A stretch of 64,000 nucleotides of DNA from Kribbella rubisoli (GTDB taxonomy: Bacteria; Actinomycetota; Actinomycetes; Propionibacteriales; Kribbellaceae): positions 62,001-126,000 of the forward strand of contig NZ_SHKR01000018.1 in NCBI RefSeq assembly GCF_004217145.1, in the 5' to 3' direction. Below, in pieces: positions 7,746 through 15,690 of the stretch; the first letter of the stretch is position 1, and every line of letters starts with the position of its first letter. Both the position numbers and the translations under genes were made by a program. Under the pieces are notes generated by a model, which was not told the origin of the DNA, made no database searches, and saw only the letters and a program-made list of their open reading frames with translations.

Positions 7746-10415
7746 TCAGCCTGTGACGAGGTGGCCGACGGTGTGCTCGACCGCCGCCAGCGCCTCGTCG
7801 GCGCCGGCCGGGTCGGTGCCGCCACCCTGCGCGACATCGTCCTTGCCGCCGCCGCGACCGCCGAGCTTCTCGGCCGCGACCCGGACCAGGTCACCGGCCT
7901 TGAGCCGCCACTCGCGGGCGAGCTCGTTGAGCGCGATGACCACACCGGGCTTACCGTCGTTCACACTCAGTACGGCGATCACGGCCGGCTTGTCGTTCGC
8001 CATCCGGCCGCGGATGTCCAGCGCCAGCTTGCGCAGATCGCCGCCGTTCACGCCGTCGGGCGCACGGTGTCCGACGTACTGGACGCCGAAGACGTCCTTC
8101 GGGTCCTTGGCCAGCTCGCCCGCGGCTTCGAGGACCTGGGCGGCGCGGACGCGCTCGAGCTCCTTCTCTGCCGTGCGCAGCCGCTCGGCCAGGTCGGCGA
8201 CCTTGGCGGGCAGCTCCTCCGGCCGGGTCTTCAGGTTCTCGCTGAGCAGGCGGACCAGCGCACGCTCGCGGCCGAGGTAGTGCAGCGCCTCCATGCCGAC
8301 GAACGCCTCGATCCGCCGTACGCCGGCGCCCACCGACGACTCACCCGTGACGGTCACCGCGCCGACCTGCGAGGAGTGCTTCACGTGCGTGCCGCCGCAG
8401 AGCTCACGCGACCAGGGGCCGCCGATCTCGACCACTCGGACCTGCTCGTCGTACGTCTCGCCGAACAGTGCCAGCGCGCCCCACTCCCGCGCCTCCGGCA
8501 GCGTCATGTACTGCGCCGACACCGGGAGGTCCTGCCGGACGGCGAGGTTCGCGACCTCTTCGATCTCCGAACGGGTCGCCGGGTCCAGCGCCGACGACCA
8601 GGCGAAGTCGAGCCGCAGGTAACCGGGCTTGTTGTACGAACCGCTCTGCAACGCGTTCGGGCCGAGCACCTGGCGCAGCGCGGCGTGCACGACGTGCGTG
8701 CCGGAGTGCGCCTGGCAGGCCGAGACCCGCCACTCGTGGTCGACCGCCGCGTGCACGTTCTCGCCGGGACGCAGTACACCCTCTAGGACCTCGACGCGGT
8801 GCACGATCAGGCCCTTGACCGGGCGCTGGACGTCGAGAACCTTCAGCTTCAGGCCGTCGCCGAGGATCAGGCCCTCGTCGGCGATCTGCCCGCCGGACTC
8901 CGCGTAGAACGGGGTCTTCTCCAGCACGACCTCGACAGTCTCGCCCTGCTCGGCGAACGGCGCGACCGCGCCCTCACGGAGCAGACCGCGCACCTGCGAG
9001 TCGCTCGAGAGCTCCTGGTACCCCGTGAACTCGGTGGCACCCTTCTCCCGCAGCTCGCGGTAGCCGGAGGTGTCGGCGTGACCGGCCTTCTTCGCACGAG
9101 CATCCGCCTTGGCGCGCTCGCGCTGCTCCTTCATCAAGGAGCGGAAGCCCTCGGTGTCGACGTTCAGGCCCTGCTCGGCGGCCATCTCGACGGTCAGGTC
9201 GATCGGGAAGCCGTACGTGTCGTGCAGCTGGAACGCCTTCGCGCCCTCGAGCTGGTGCGCACCGCTCGCCTTGGTGTCCTTCACCGCGACGTCGAAGATC
9301 GTCGTACCGGCCGTGAGAGTACGGCGGAACGCCTCCTCCTCGGCGTACGCGACCTGGCTGATCCGGCCGAAGTCGGCCTCGAGCTCCGGGTACGACTTCT
9401 TCATCTGCTCGAGGCTCGTCGGCAGCAGCTCGACCAGGCTCGGGTCCTCGTAGCCCAGCAGCCGCATCGAGCGGATCGCCCGGCGGAGCAGGCGGCGCAG
9501 TACGTAACCGCCCTGCTCGTTGCCCGGAGTGACGCCGTCGCCGATCAGCATCAGCGCGCTACGGACATGGTCGGCGACCACGCGGAACCAGACGTCGTCG
9601 ACGTGCTCGACGCCGTACTTGCGGCCGCTGAGCTCGGACGCCTTCTCGATCACCGGGAAGATCTCGTCGATCTCGTACATGTTGTCGACGCCCTGCAGCA
9701 GGTACGCGACCCGCTCCAGGCCGAGACCGGTGTCGATGTTCTTCTTCGGCAGCTCGCCGAGGATCTCGTAGCCGTCCTTGCCGCCGCCCTCGCCGCGGAT
9801 GTTCTGCATGAAGACCAGGTTCCAGAACTCCAGGTAGCGGTCGCCCGCCTCCCAGTCCCGGTCGGCGCCGAACTCCGGGCCGCGGTCGATCAGGATCTCC
9901 GAGCACGGGCCGCACGGACCCGGGATACCCATCGACCAGAAGTTGTCCTTCATCCCCAGCCGGACGATCCGGTCGTCGGGCAGGCCGGCGATCCGCTTCC
10001 AGAGGTCGATCGCCTCGTCGTCGTCGTAGTACACCGAGGCGTAGAGAACGGACTCGTCGAAGCCGTAGCCGCCTTCGTTCTGGGGCTTGGTGACCAGCTC
10101 CCAGGCGTACTCGATGGCCTTCTCCTTGAAGTAGTCGCCGAAGGAGAAGTTGCCGTTCATCTGGAAGAACGTGCCGTGCCGCGTGGTCTTGCCGACTTCC
10201 TCGATGTCGAGGGTCCGGACACACTTCTGCACGCTGGTCGCCCGGTCGTACGGCGGGGTCTGCTGGCCGACGAAGTACGGAACGAACTGCGCCATGCCGG
10301 CGACGTTGAACAACAGGTTCGGGTCCGGCGACGGGAGCGGGGCACTCGGCACCACCGTGTGGCCCCGGTCCTCGAAGTACTGCAGGAACCGTCGCCTGAT
10401 CTCACTGGTTTCCAT
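7746..10415 (-). CDS. alaS: Alanine--tRNA ligase
   Basis: 889-residue class II synthetase. The aminoacylation domain starts with SEIRRRFLQYFEDRGH and includes LLFNVAGMAQFVPYF; the editing domain shows the HSGTH and CGGTH zinc-binding motifs; a C-terminal DHHA1-type region ends the protein. It charges tRNA-Ala and clears Ser/Gly mischarging. It starts with ATG at 10415, five bases after the stop of the upstream small membrane gene, so it is read in one operon from the DUF948 gene to aroE. I saw no T-box or attenuator upstream. Confidence 0.97.
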   Translation of the reverse strand: METSEIRRRFLQYFEDRGHTVVPSAPLPSPDPNLLFNVAGMAQFVPYFVGQQTPPYDRATSVQKCVRTLDIEEVGKTTRHGTFFQMNGNFSFGDYFKEKAIEYAWELVTKPQNEGGYGFDESVLYASVYYDDDEAIDLWKRIAGLPDDRIVRLGMKDNFWSMGIPGPCGPCSEILIDRGPEFGADRDWEAGDRYLEFWNLVFMQNIRGEGGGKDGYEILGELPKKNIDTGLGLERVAYLLQGVDNMYEIDEIFPVIEKASELSGRKYGVEHVDDVWFRVVADHVRSALMLIGDGVTPGNEQGGYVLRRLLRRAIRSMRLLGYEDPSLVELLPTSLEQMKKSYPELEADFGRISQVAYAEEEAFRRTLTAGTTIFDVAVKDTKASGAHQLEGAKAFQLHDTYGFPIDLTVEMAAEQGLNVDTEGFRSLMKEQRERAKADARAKKAGHADTSGYRELREKGATEFTGYQELSSDSQVRGLLREGAVAPFAEQGETVEVVLEKTPFYAESGGQIADEGLILGDGLKLKVLDVQRPVKGLIVHRVEVLEGVLRPGENVHAAVDHEWRVSACQAHSGTHVVHAALRQVLGPNALQSGSYNKPGYLRLDFAWSSALDPATRSEIEEVANLAVRQDLPVSAQYMTLPEAREWGALALFGETYDEQVRVVEIGGPWSRELCGGTHVKHSSQVGAVTVTGESSVGAGVRRIEAFVGMEALHYLGRERALVRLLSENLKTRPEELPAKVADLAERLRTAEKELERVRAAQVLEAAGELAKDPKDVFGVQYVGHRAPDGVNGGDLRKLALDIRGRMANDKPAVIAVLSVNDGKPGVVIALNELAREWRLKAGDLVRVAAEKLGGRGGGKDDVAQGGGTDPAGADEALAAVEHTVGHLVTG

Positions 10416-10420
10416 GGGTG

Positions 10421-10657
10421 TTACCGGTAGTCCTCACGATCGTTTGTGGTCTCGATGCCCAGCGCGTCACGCAGCTCGGTCTCCCGCTCGGCCATGCCCT
10501 CGCGGACCTGGTCGCCGAAGTGCCGGACCGCGGCGGACAGCTTCGCCGCGGACTCCTGGACACTGTCCGGAGCGAGGAGCTGTGCACGTTTCTTCAGCCG
10601 GGTGACGGCGTACACGCCGACGGCGATCCCGACGATCAGCCAGATGATCCGCTTCAC
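10421..10657 (-). CDS. Small single-pass membrane protein (DUF6167-like)
   Basis: 78 residues: an N-terminal TM segment (IIWLIVGIAVGVYAV) followed by a basic and helical cytoplasmic tail (AAVRHFGDQVREGMAERETELRDAL could form an amphipathic or coiled-coil helix). It overlaps the DUF948 gene by four bases (ATGA) and is followed directly by alaS. Genes of this type are typical upstream neighbours of actinobacterial alaS, but their function is unknown. Confidence 0.75.
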   Translation of the reverse strand: MKRIIWLIVGIAVGVYAVTRLKKRAQLLAPDSVQESAAKLSAAVRHFGDQVREGMAERETELRDALGIETTNDREDYR

Positions 10658-11064
10658 CGTTTCCGCGCCTTCCGCTCGGCCTTCATCTCTTCCTTGACCC
10701 GGCGGCTCACGTCCTTGCGCTGCTGGTCGCCGAGCGCGCGGCGGACGCCGTACGTGAAGGCGGCCGCCTTCACCAGCGGGCCGCCGGCCGTGGCCGAGAA
10801 CAGCGACATCAACGCGGCCGCGTTGGTGGTCACCGTGGTGGCGTTGTCGGTGATCGTGTCCACCTTCGCCAGTTGGGCGTTCGTGGTCGCCACCGTCGTG
10901 GTCACCTCACCGAGCAGCGGGATGCTGGAATCGGAGACGCCCTTGACCATGATCCGGGTCTCGTCGAACACCTTGCCCAGCTTCAGGATCGGATAAGCCA
11001 GCAGGCCTACCAGGATGAGCAGCGCGCAGGCAGCTATCAGCCCCGCGACTTCACCGACGCTCAT
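10654..11064 (-). CDS. DUF948 membrane protein
   Basis: 136 residues: one N-terminal TM helix (about 5-25), then a long helical segment rich in Thr/Val (GEVTTTVATTNAQLAKVDTITDNATTVTTNAAALMSLFS) typical of DUF948, ending in a basic tail. ATG at 11064 is chosen for the GGTGGA upstream and because it begins just before the TM helix. It is first gene of the alaS operon; the promoter should lie in 11065-11216. Role unknown; some family members are linked to the cell envelope. Confidence 0.78.
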   Translation of the reverse strand: MSVGEVAGLIAACALLILVGLLAYPILKLGKVFDETRIMVKGVSDSSIPLLGEVTTTVATTNAQLAKVDTITDNATTVTTNAAALMSLFSATAGGPLVKAAAFTYGVRRALGDQQRKDVSRRVKEEMKAERKARKR

Positions 11065-11216
11065 GGAAACGATCCACCTTCCCGTAGCGAGCCCGTTGTG
11101 AGCTGTCATGCCCGTATGACTGTGTGCCCTTATGGAGGCACGACCCTATCGCGCGGCCATACCGCACTCCGCTCCAGGACACCATCCCTCACATCACAGT
11201 CGCCCACCAAACCGGC

Positions 11217-11831
11217 TCACGGGGTCGGTGACGTCTCCGTGGGGGTTGTTTCTGCCGGGGTCGGCGTCGCCGTGGTCGAGGGGGTCGCTGAGGGCGTTTG
11301 ACTCGGTGTCGTTGGGCTTGCGGTCGGCGTCGGGCTGGTCGGTGTCGTCGGTGTCGTCGGTGTCGTCGGTGTCGTCGGGCTTGCCGACGTTGACGGCGTC
11401 GTTGCGGTCGGGCTGGTCGGGCTGGTCGGGATCGGGGTGGTCGGCCTGGTCGGCTTGGTCGGTGGTGACGTCGGCCGGGTGATGGTCGCCGTTGTAGTCG
11501 TCGGTTCCTGGGTGGCGGATCGCGTCGGTTCCGGTGCTACCCAAGGCGGTGCGGGCTCGCTGGGGGTTGCCGACGGGCTCAACGGCATCAACGGCTTGCC
11601 GACAGGGAGCTTCGGTCTCGGAGTGGACCTCGACGTACCTTGCGAGCGTTCGACGCCCGGAGCGGAGACGCTCGGGGTGGACGAGGGCGCCGCCTGGGTG
11701 GTCGCCGTCTCGTGCGACCGGAACGGCGTCAGGAACAGAGCGCCGGCCACCAGAACCAGAGCTGCTGCCCCGACACCCAACTTCAGGAGCGGGGTACGCC
11801 GACGGACGTGCCGCGGACTGGACTGCCTCAC
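11217..11831 (-). CDS. Membrane-anchored Thr/Pro/Ser-rich protein
   Basis: 204 residues: a basic N-terminus, a TM helix or uncleaved signal (LLKLGVGAAALVLVAGALFL), then an extracytoplasmic tail made almost wholly of Thr, Pro, Ser and Ala. Part of the tail is encoded by a 9-base tandem repeat (11338-11377, TTP units). No folded domain is visible. The opposite strand also stays open because of the biased composition; the membrane signal favours this reading. Could be a wall-spanning stalk or a decayed gene. Confidence 0.55.
   Translation of the reverse strand: MRQSSPRHVRRRTPLLKLGVGAAALVLVAGALFLTPFRSHETATTQAAPSSTPSVSAPGVERSQGTSRSTPRPKLPVGKPLMPLSPSATPSEPAPPWVAPEPTRSATQEPTTTTATITRPTSPPTKPTRPTTPIPTSPTSPTATTPSTSASPTTPTTPTTPTTPTSPTPTASPTTPSQTPSATPSTTATPTPAETTPTETSPTP
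11338..11377. repeat. 9-bp tandem repeat (GTCGGTGTC, about 4.4 copies)
   Basis: The unit gtcggtgtc repeats four times in register with codons, giving Thr-Thr-Pro repeats in the protein read from the minus strand. Such in-frame arrays vary in copy number between strains. Confidence 0.85.
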
Positions 11832-11840
11832 AACGTAAAA

Positions 11841-11863
11841 CCTTTCGCCCCCAGGCCGAAAGG
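11841..11863 (-). terminator. Rho-independent terminator
   Basis: Minus strand: a perfect 7-bp stem CCTTTCG/CGAAAGG around a nine-base loop, followed by TTTT. It lies 22 bases downstream of the SnoaL-like gene and would end the rarA transcript before the Thr/Pro-rich gene. Confidence 0.8.
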
Positions 11864-11884
11864 CAGCCTACCGATTCGAACGCT

Positions 11885-12193
11885 TCAATCGAAGCTCACC
11901 GTGAGTGCCTGAACGGCCCCGTCCGGTGCCCATCGCAGCTCCATCGACCCGGTCCCACCGCCCGACCAGCGGAAACGCGCCAATTCGCCGCCGTCGTCGA
12001 TCAGCGTCATGGTCTCCGCCGGCGGATTTTCCCGGTACGCCGCAGCAATCGCCGTCCGACCTTCGAACGGCCCGACCGGAACCTGTACGAAACTCATGAC
12101 CGCGTCCGCGGCGAATCGCTCGGCGAAAGCGTCCCAGTCCCCGGTCGTGACCGCCTGGTTGAACGCGTCGACGTGGTCGCCTGCCCGGCTCAT
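11885..12193 (-). CDS. SnoaL-like / NTF2-fold protein
   Basis: 102-residue single-domain protein: HVDAFNQAVTTGDWDAFAERFAADAVMSF followed by a beta-rich half fits the NTF2-like cone fold used by polyketide cyclases, isomerases and many small-ligand binding proteins. Its ATG overlaps the rarA stop (ATGA), so it is co-translated with rarA. A specific reaction cannot be assigned. Confidence 0.75.
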   Translation of the reverse strand: MSRAGDHVDAFNQAVTTGDWDAFAERFAADAVMSFVQVPVGPFEGRTAIAAAYRENPPAETMTLIDDGGELARFRWSGGGTGSMELRWAPDGAVQALTVSFD

Positions 12194-13614
12194 TTGCGGT
12201 CCCTCAGGATCTTGCGGATGGCGGCTACCCGATCGGCGTACGCCGCTTCGCCGCCGCGGCGGGTGGGGGTGTAGTAGTCAGTGCCGTCGATCACGTCCGG
12301 GGCGTACTGCTGCGGTACGACGCCGCGCGGATCGTTGTGCGAATACTCGTACGACGAGCCGTGGCCGATCTTCTTGGCGCCGGCGTAGTGCGCGTCGCGC
12401 AGGTGCGGCGGGACCGGGCCGACCTTGCCCGCCTTGACGTCCGCGATCGCCGCGTCGACGGCGACGATCACGGCGTTGGACTTCGGCGCGAGCGCGAGTG
12501 CGACGACTGCCTGCGCGAGGTTGATCCGCGCCTCCGGCATACCGATCAACTGCACCGCCTCGGCCGCGGCGACCGCGACGCCGAGCGCGGTCGGGTCGCC
12601 CATGCCGATGTCCTCGCTCGCGGAGATCACCAAGCGTCGGGCGATGAAGCGGGGGTCCTCCCCCGCCTCGATCATCCGGGCCAGGTAGTGCATGGAGGCG
12701 TCGACGTCCGAACCCCGGATCGACTTGATCAACGCCGACGCGACGTCGTAGTGCTGGTCCCCGGCCCGGTCGTACCGCACCGCGGCTCGGTCGACCGCGG
12801 TCTCCAGCGTCACGAGATCGATCAACGCCCGAGCCGGCGCCTCATCCGAAGTACCGTCGCCGGCTTGCTCGTATTTGACGGCTTGGTCGTGTTTGGCGCG
12901 AGCTCCGCCGGCTGCGGCTTCCAAGTACGTGAGTGCGCGGCGGGCATCTCCGCCGGCCATCCGGAGCAGGTGGTCCCGCGCGTCCTGCGCCAGCTCGAAG
13001 TCGCCGTTCAGCCCACGCTCGTCGGACAGAGCCCGATCCAAGAGCAGCGAGATGTCGTCGTCGGTCAAGGACTCCAGCGTGAGCAGGAGACTGCGCGACA
13101 GCAGCGGAGAGATTACGGAGAAGAACGGGTTCTCGGTCGTCGCCGCGACCAGCGTCACCCAGCGGTTCTCAACGCCGGGCAGCAGCGCGTCCTGCTGTGC
13201 CTTCGTGAAGCGGTGCACCTCGTCGATGAACAAGACGGTCTCGACCGTGCCGGTCGCGCGGGACAGGTCGCGGCGAGCGCCGTCGATCACCTGCCGCACG
13301 TCCTTCACCCCGGCCGTGACGGCAGACAGCTCGACGAACTTCCGGTTGGTCTGGTGCGACACCACTGCCGCGATCGTGGTCTTGCCCGTCCCCGGAGGGC
13401 CCCACAGCAACAGCGACATCGGCTGGTCACCCTCCACCAGCCGGCGCAGCGGCGAGCCCGGCGCGAGCAGATGCTGCTGCCCCACCAACTCGTCCAGACT
13501 CCGCGGCCGCATTCGCACCGCCAACGGAGCCGCCGTGTGATCCGCATCCGCCAAACTGCCGCCCCCACGGGCCGGCGCCGGCGCTCCCGGAAGATCGAAC
13601 AAACCTTCGCTCAC
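12190..13614 (-). CDS. rarA: Replication-associated recombination protein A (MgsA/WRNIP1 family AAA+ ATPase)
   Basis: 474-residue AAA+ ATPase acting at stalled replication forks. Evidence: LLLWGPPGTGKTTIAAVV (Walker A), VLFIDEVHRF (Walker B), VAATTENPFF (sensor 1) and RARA-type C-terminal tetramerisation region (GSDVDASMHYLARMIEAGEDPRFIARRL). Normal length. In actinobacteria rarA commonly lies near aspS and alaS; here about 33 kb of other genes separates it from aspS. Confidence 0.95.
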   Translation of the reverse strand: MSEGLFDLPGAPAPARGGGSLADADHTAAPLAVRMRPRSLDELVGQQHLLAPGSPLRRLVEGDQPMSLLLWGPPGTGKTTIAAVVSHQTNRKFVELSAVTAGVKDVRQVIDGARRDLSRATGTVETVLFIDEVHRFTKAQQDALLPGVENRWVTLVAATTENPFFSVISPLLSRSLLLTLESLTDDDISLLLDRALSDERGLNGDFELAQDARDHLLRMAGGDARRALTYLEAAAGGARAKHDQAVKYEQAGDGTSDEAPARALIDLVTLETAVDRAAVRYDRAGDQHYDVASALIKSIRGSDVDASMHYLARMIEAGEDPRFIARRLVISASEDIGMGDPTALGVAVAAAEAVQLIGMPEARINLAQAVVALALAPKSNAVIVAVDAAIADVKAGKVGPVPPHLRDAHYAGAKKIGHGSSYEYSHNDPRGVVPQQYAPDVIDGTDYYTPTRRGGEAAYADRVAAIRKILRDRK

Positions 13615-13657
13615 CCCAGAAGCCTATCCACCCCCACCGACACCCCGCCTGCCGCTC

Positions 13658-13752
13658 GGACGTCTCGGGGGTCAACCCCTGCGCTGGTCGGTTCGGCCTC
13701 CAGAACCCCAGGGGCCAACCGACCAGCCGAGGGGTTGACCCCCGAAACGTCC
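13658..13752. terminator. Large inverted repeat (36-bp arms), probable terminator
   Basis: Left arm 13658-13693 and right arm 13717-13752 pair at 33 of 36 positions; inner GGCC pairs may extend the stem. It lies in the 190-base gap between the end of the 13805-14740 gene and the start of rarA, both on the minus strand. The length is far beyond a usual terminator stem; no T-run follows on the minus strand. Confidence 0.6.
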
Positions 13753-13804
13753 AGCGCGCCCAGCCGGCCGCGGCGGGAGGTGGGTGGTGGGGTTAGCGGT
13801 GGGG

Positions 13805-14740
13805 TTAGCGGCCTTGGGTGGGGCGGTGGGTTGGGGAGTTGCGGAGGGCCCGGGTGTCGCGGCGGGTAGCCGGAGTCGGGGTGTCGAGGCCGTCGGCGAG
13901 GCCCTTGCGGACGGAGCGGAGCTGCGCCTGCGCGGGATCGAGTCGGGTGGCGACGGCGTTGCTGTGGTCCATCCAGGCATCGTTGGTGCCCTTCACGTAC
14001 ACCGCCAACGCGGGCACTTTCATCGCCAGCTCCGCCCACATCGGAGCGCCGGTGAGACCGACTCCCATGGTGTAGGCGAAGAACGCCGAGGTCATCCGCG
14101 CCTGCCGGAGGAGCACCTCGCGACGGCTGATCGGCGCTTCCTGACGCCGGGCGAGGTTCGTCCGGTCGTCCATCAACTGCTGCCCCTGCCGGACGAGGTC
14201 GTCGGCAGCCTCCCGAAGCGGTCCGCTCACCCGGACGTGCGCCCCTTCGGCGACCACGTCCCGCAGGACGCTCGCGCGGGCGAACCGGGTCAGCGACCGG
14301 GCCAGCCATTCGTCGTCGCGGGCCGGGACGTCCGCGCGTCCGCCGTACGCGTCGTCGAACTGTTTCCGGAGATCCGCCATGCTGCTGACCGGAAGCGTCC
14401 GGCCCTCGATCGCGGCCTGGTTGACCGCCTGCGCGGAGGCCTCCTCGAGGCTCACGCCCCACTCGTTGTCCGGGTCGACAGACATCTCGACCGCCTTCGC
14501 GAGGATCTGCTCGGCGTCCGTTCCGTGCGGATCCAGGCGTACGTCGTCCACCTCCAGCCTGCGCCACCAGTGCGCGAGCCGATCCGCCGTACGCCGGGGC
14601 TTGTCCGTCGCAGCTGCCGGGAACGACCGCTCGTACCGGTCGAGGGCCAGCAGGGCCTCGGCGGCGAACAGGTCCACCACCTGTTGCGCGGCGGCGAGCT
14701 CGTCGCGGCTCGGCTCACGGAGCTCGGCCCGCGGAGTCAT
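13805..14740 (-). CDS. Uncharacterised 311-residue protein
   Basis: Not recognised. Mostly helical and charged, without signal peptide; a short hydrophobic patch near FFAYTMGVGLTGAPMWAELAMKVPALAVYV is the only possible membrane contact. The C-terminus is basic and low in complexity (TPATRRDTRALRNSPTHRPTQGR). ATG at 14740 overlaps the stop of the 83-residue gene (ATGA), so three genes (15620 to 13805) form one coupled cassette. Could be a regulator or an adaptor, but no domain supports either. Confidence 0.7.
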   Translation of the reverse strand: MTPRAELREPSRDELAAAQQVVDLFAAEALLALDRYERSFPAAATDKPRRTADRLAHWWRRLEVDDVRLDPHGTDAEQILAKAVEMSVDPDNEWGVSLEEASAQAVNQAAIEGRTLPVSSMADLRKQFDDAYGGRADVPARDDEWLARSLTRFARASVLRDVVAEGAHVRVSGPLREAADDLVRQGQQLMDDRTNLARRQEAPISRREVLLRQARMTSAFFAYTMGVGLTGAPMWAELAMKVPALAVYVKGTNDAWMDHSNAVATRLDPAQAQLRSVRKGLADGLDTPTPATRRDTRALRNSPTHRPTQGR

Positions 14741-14988
14741 TGCCGGCCGTCCAGCTCCGCCTGCACTCGCTCGACGGCCTCCGCCCGGCGCCGGAGACTG
14801 TCGAACCTTTCGGCCTTCTCCGGGTCGGCCGGCTGGTAGTCGGCGTCCTCCGCCGCCTCGACCGGGACGTACCACCAGCGGCCCGCGTACCAGGTCGGAC
14901 CGACCTCCGTCCCGGCGAGCATCGGCGTCGCCTCCCCGGAGTCGAGCAACTCACTCATGCGCTCCTGCGAAAGGTTCTCGTCCGTCAT
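14737..14988 (-). CDS. Uncharacterised 83-residue protein
   Basis: Small acidic cytoplasmic protein. It contains a Trp/Tyr-rich centre (GPTWYAGRWWYVPVEAAED) and a helical C-terminus (EKAERFDSLRRRAEAVERVQAEL). ATG at 14988 overlaps the upstream stop, and its own stop overlaps the next start, both as ATGA. Tight coupling on both sides supports a real gene whose product acts with its neighbours. Family unknown. Confidence 0.7.
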   Translation of the reverse strand: MTDENLSQERMSELLDSGEATPMLAGTEVGPTWYAGRWWYVPVEAAEDADYQPADPEKAERFDSLRRRAEAVERVQAELDGRQ

Positions 14989-15620
14989 CCGACGACTGTA
15001 GGACGCCGAGGGGCGAACACGAGTTGGTACGTGCCGCTCCGCCGGAGCAGCACGATGGTCGGGACCTGCAGCGCGACGATGGTGAGCACCGTGATCACCG
15101 GGTCGGTCGCCGGGACGACGGAGATCGGCAGCGTGTACGAGAGGATGACCCGGACGACCGCGTCGACGATCGACGCGATGCCCCAGAACACGGTGATCCA
15201 CTTCCAGGCGTCCCGGAACCGCGCGTTGGTCTCCCAGAGCTCGTCCATCAGCGCGGCCCGCCGGGCGAACATCGCGCGGGTGACGATATAGGTGAGCGGC
15301 TTCGGGTGGCGCAGCGACCACAAGGTGATACCGGCGAACGGCAGGCTGATCCAGGCGTTGCGGACGAGCAGGAGGCGTGCGTCGCCACCGATCACTGCGA
15401 CGACTGTGCTTGCCACCATGCTCACCACGACGGCCATCCCGACCAGGTCCGTACGGCGCTCGCGCACCAGCGAGACGGCGGAACTGATCAGTCCGGGGAT
15501 GACGCCGGCGAGCAGCGCGATCAGGTCGCTCACACCGAGCGCCTTGAGGCCGTAATACAGGGCGAGCGGGATGGCGATGTCGACGACGAGGAGCCAACGG
15601 CCTTTGCGCGTACGGGGCAT
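14985..15620 (-). CDS. VC0807-like integral membrane protein
   Basis: 211 residues with about five to six TM helices (VVDIAIPLALYYGLKAL, LIALLAGVIPGLISSAVSLV, MAVVVSMVASTVVAVIGG and three later). The layout and sequence resemble the VC0807 family related to intracellular septation protein A. Start ATG at 15620 precedes MPRTRKGRWLL. First gene of the three-gene cassette 15620-13805. No transported substrate or reaction can be named. Confidence 0.72.
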   Translation of the reverse strand: MPRTRKGRWLLVVDIAIPLALYYGLKALGVSDLIALLAGVIPGLISSAVSLVRERRTDLVGMAVVVSMVASTVVAVIGGDARLLLVRNAWISLPFAGITLWSLRHPKPLTYIVTRAMFARRAALMDELWETNARFRDAWKWITVFWGIASIVDAVVRVILSYTLPISVVPATDPVITVLTIVALQVPTIVLLRRSGTYQLVFAPRRPTVVG

Positions 15621-15690
15621 GACCCGAGAATCAGGCACGCAGCCGTCGGCCGGCATCGAGCCGACGGCTGTGCGCGCCTAGACCAAAGTC

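Noticed and set aside
11194..11544. Asp-rich minus-strand frame (DDTDDTDD) over the tandem repeat
   Set aside because: It is the same repeat read in another frame; it lacks a signal or TM segment, while the overlapping frame has one.
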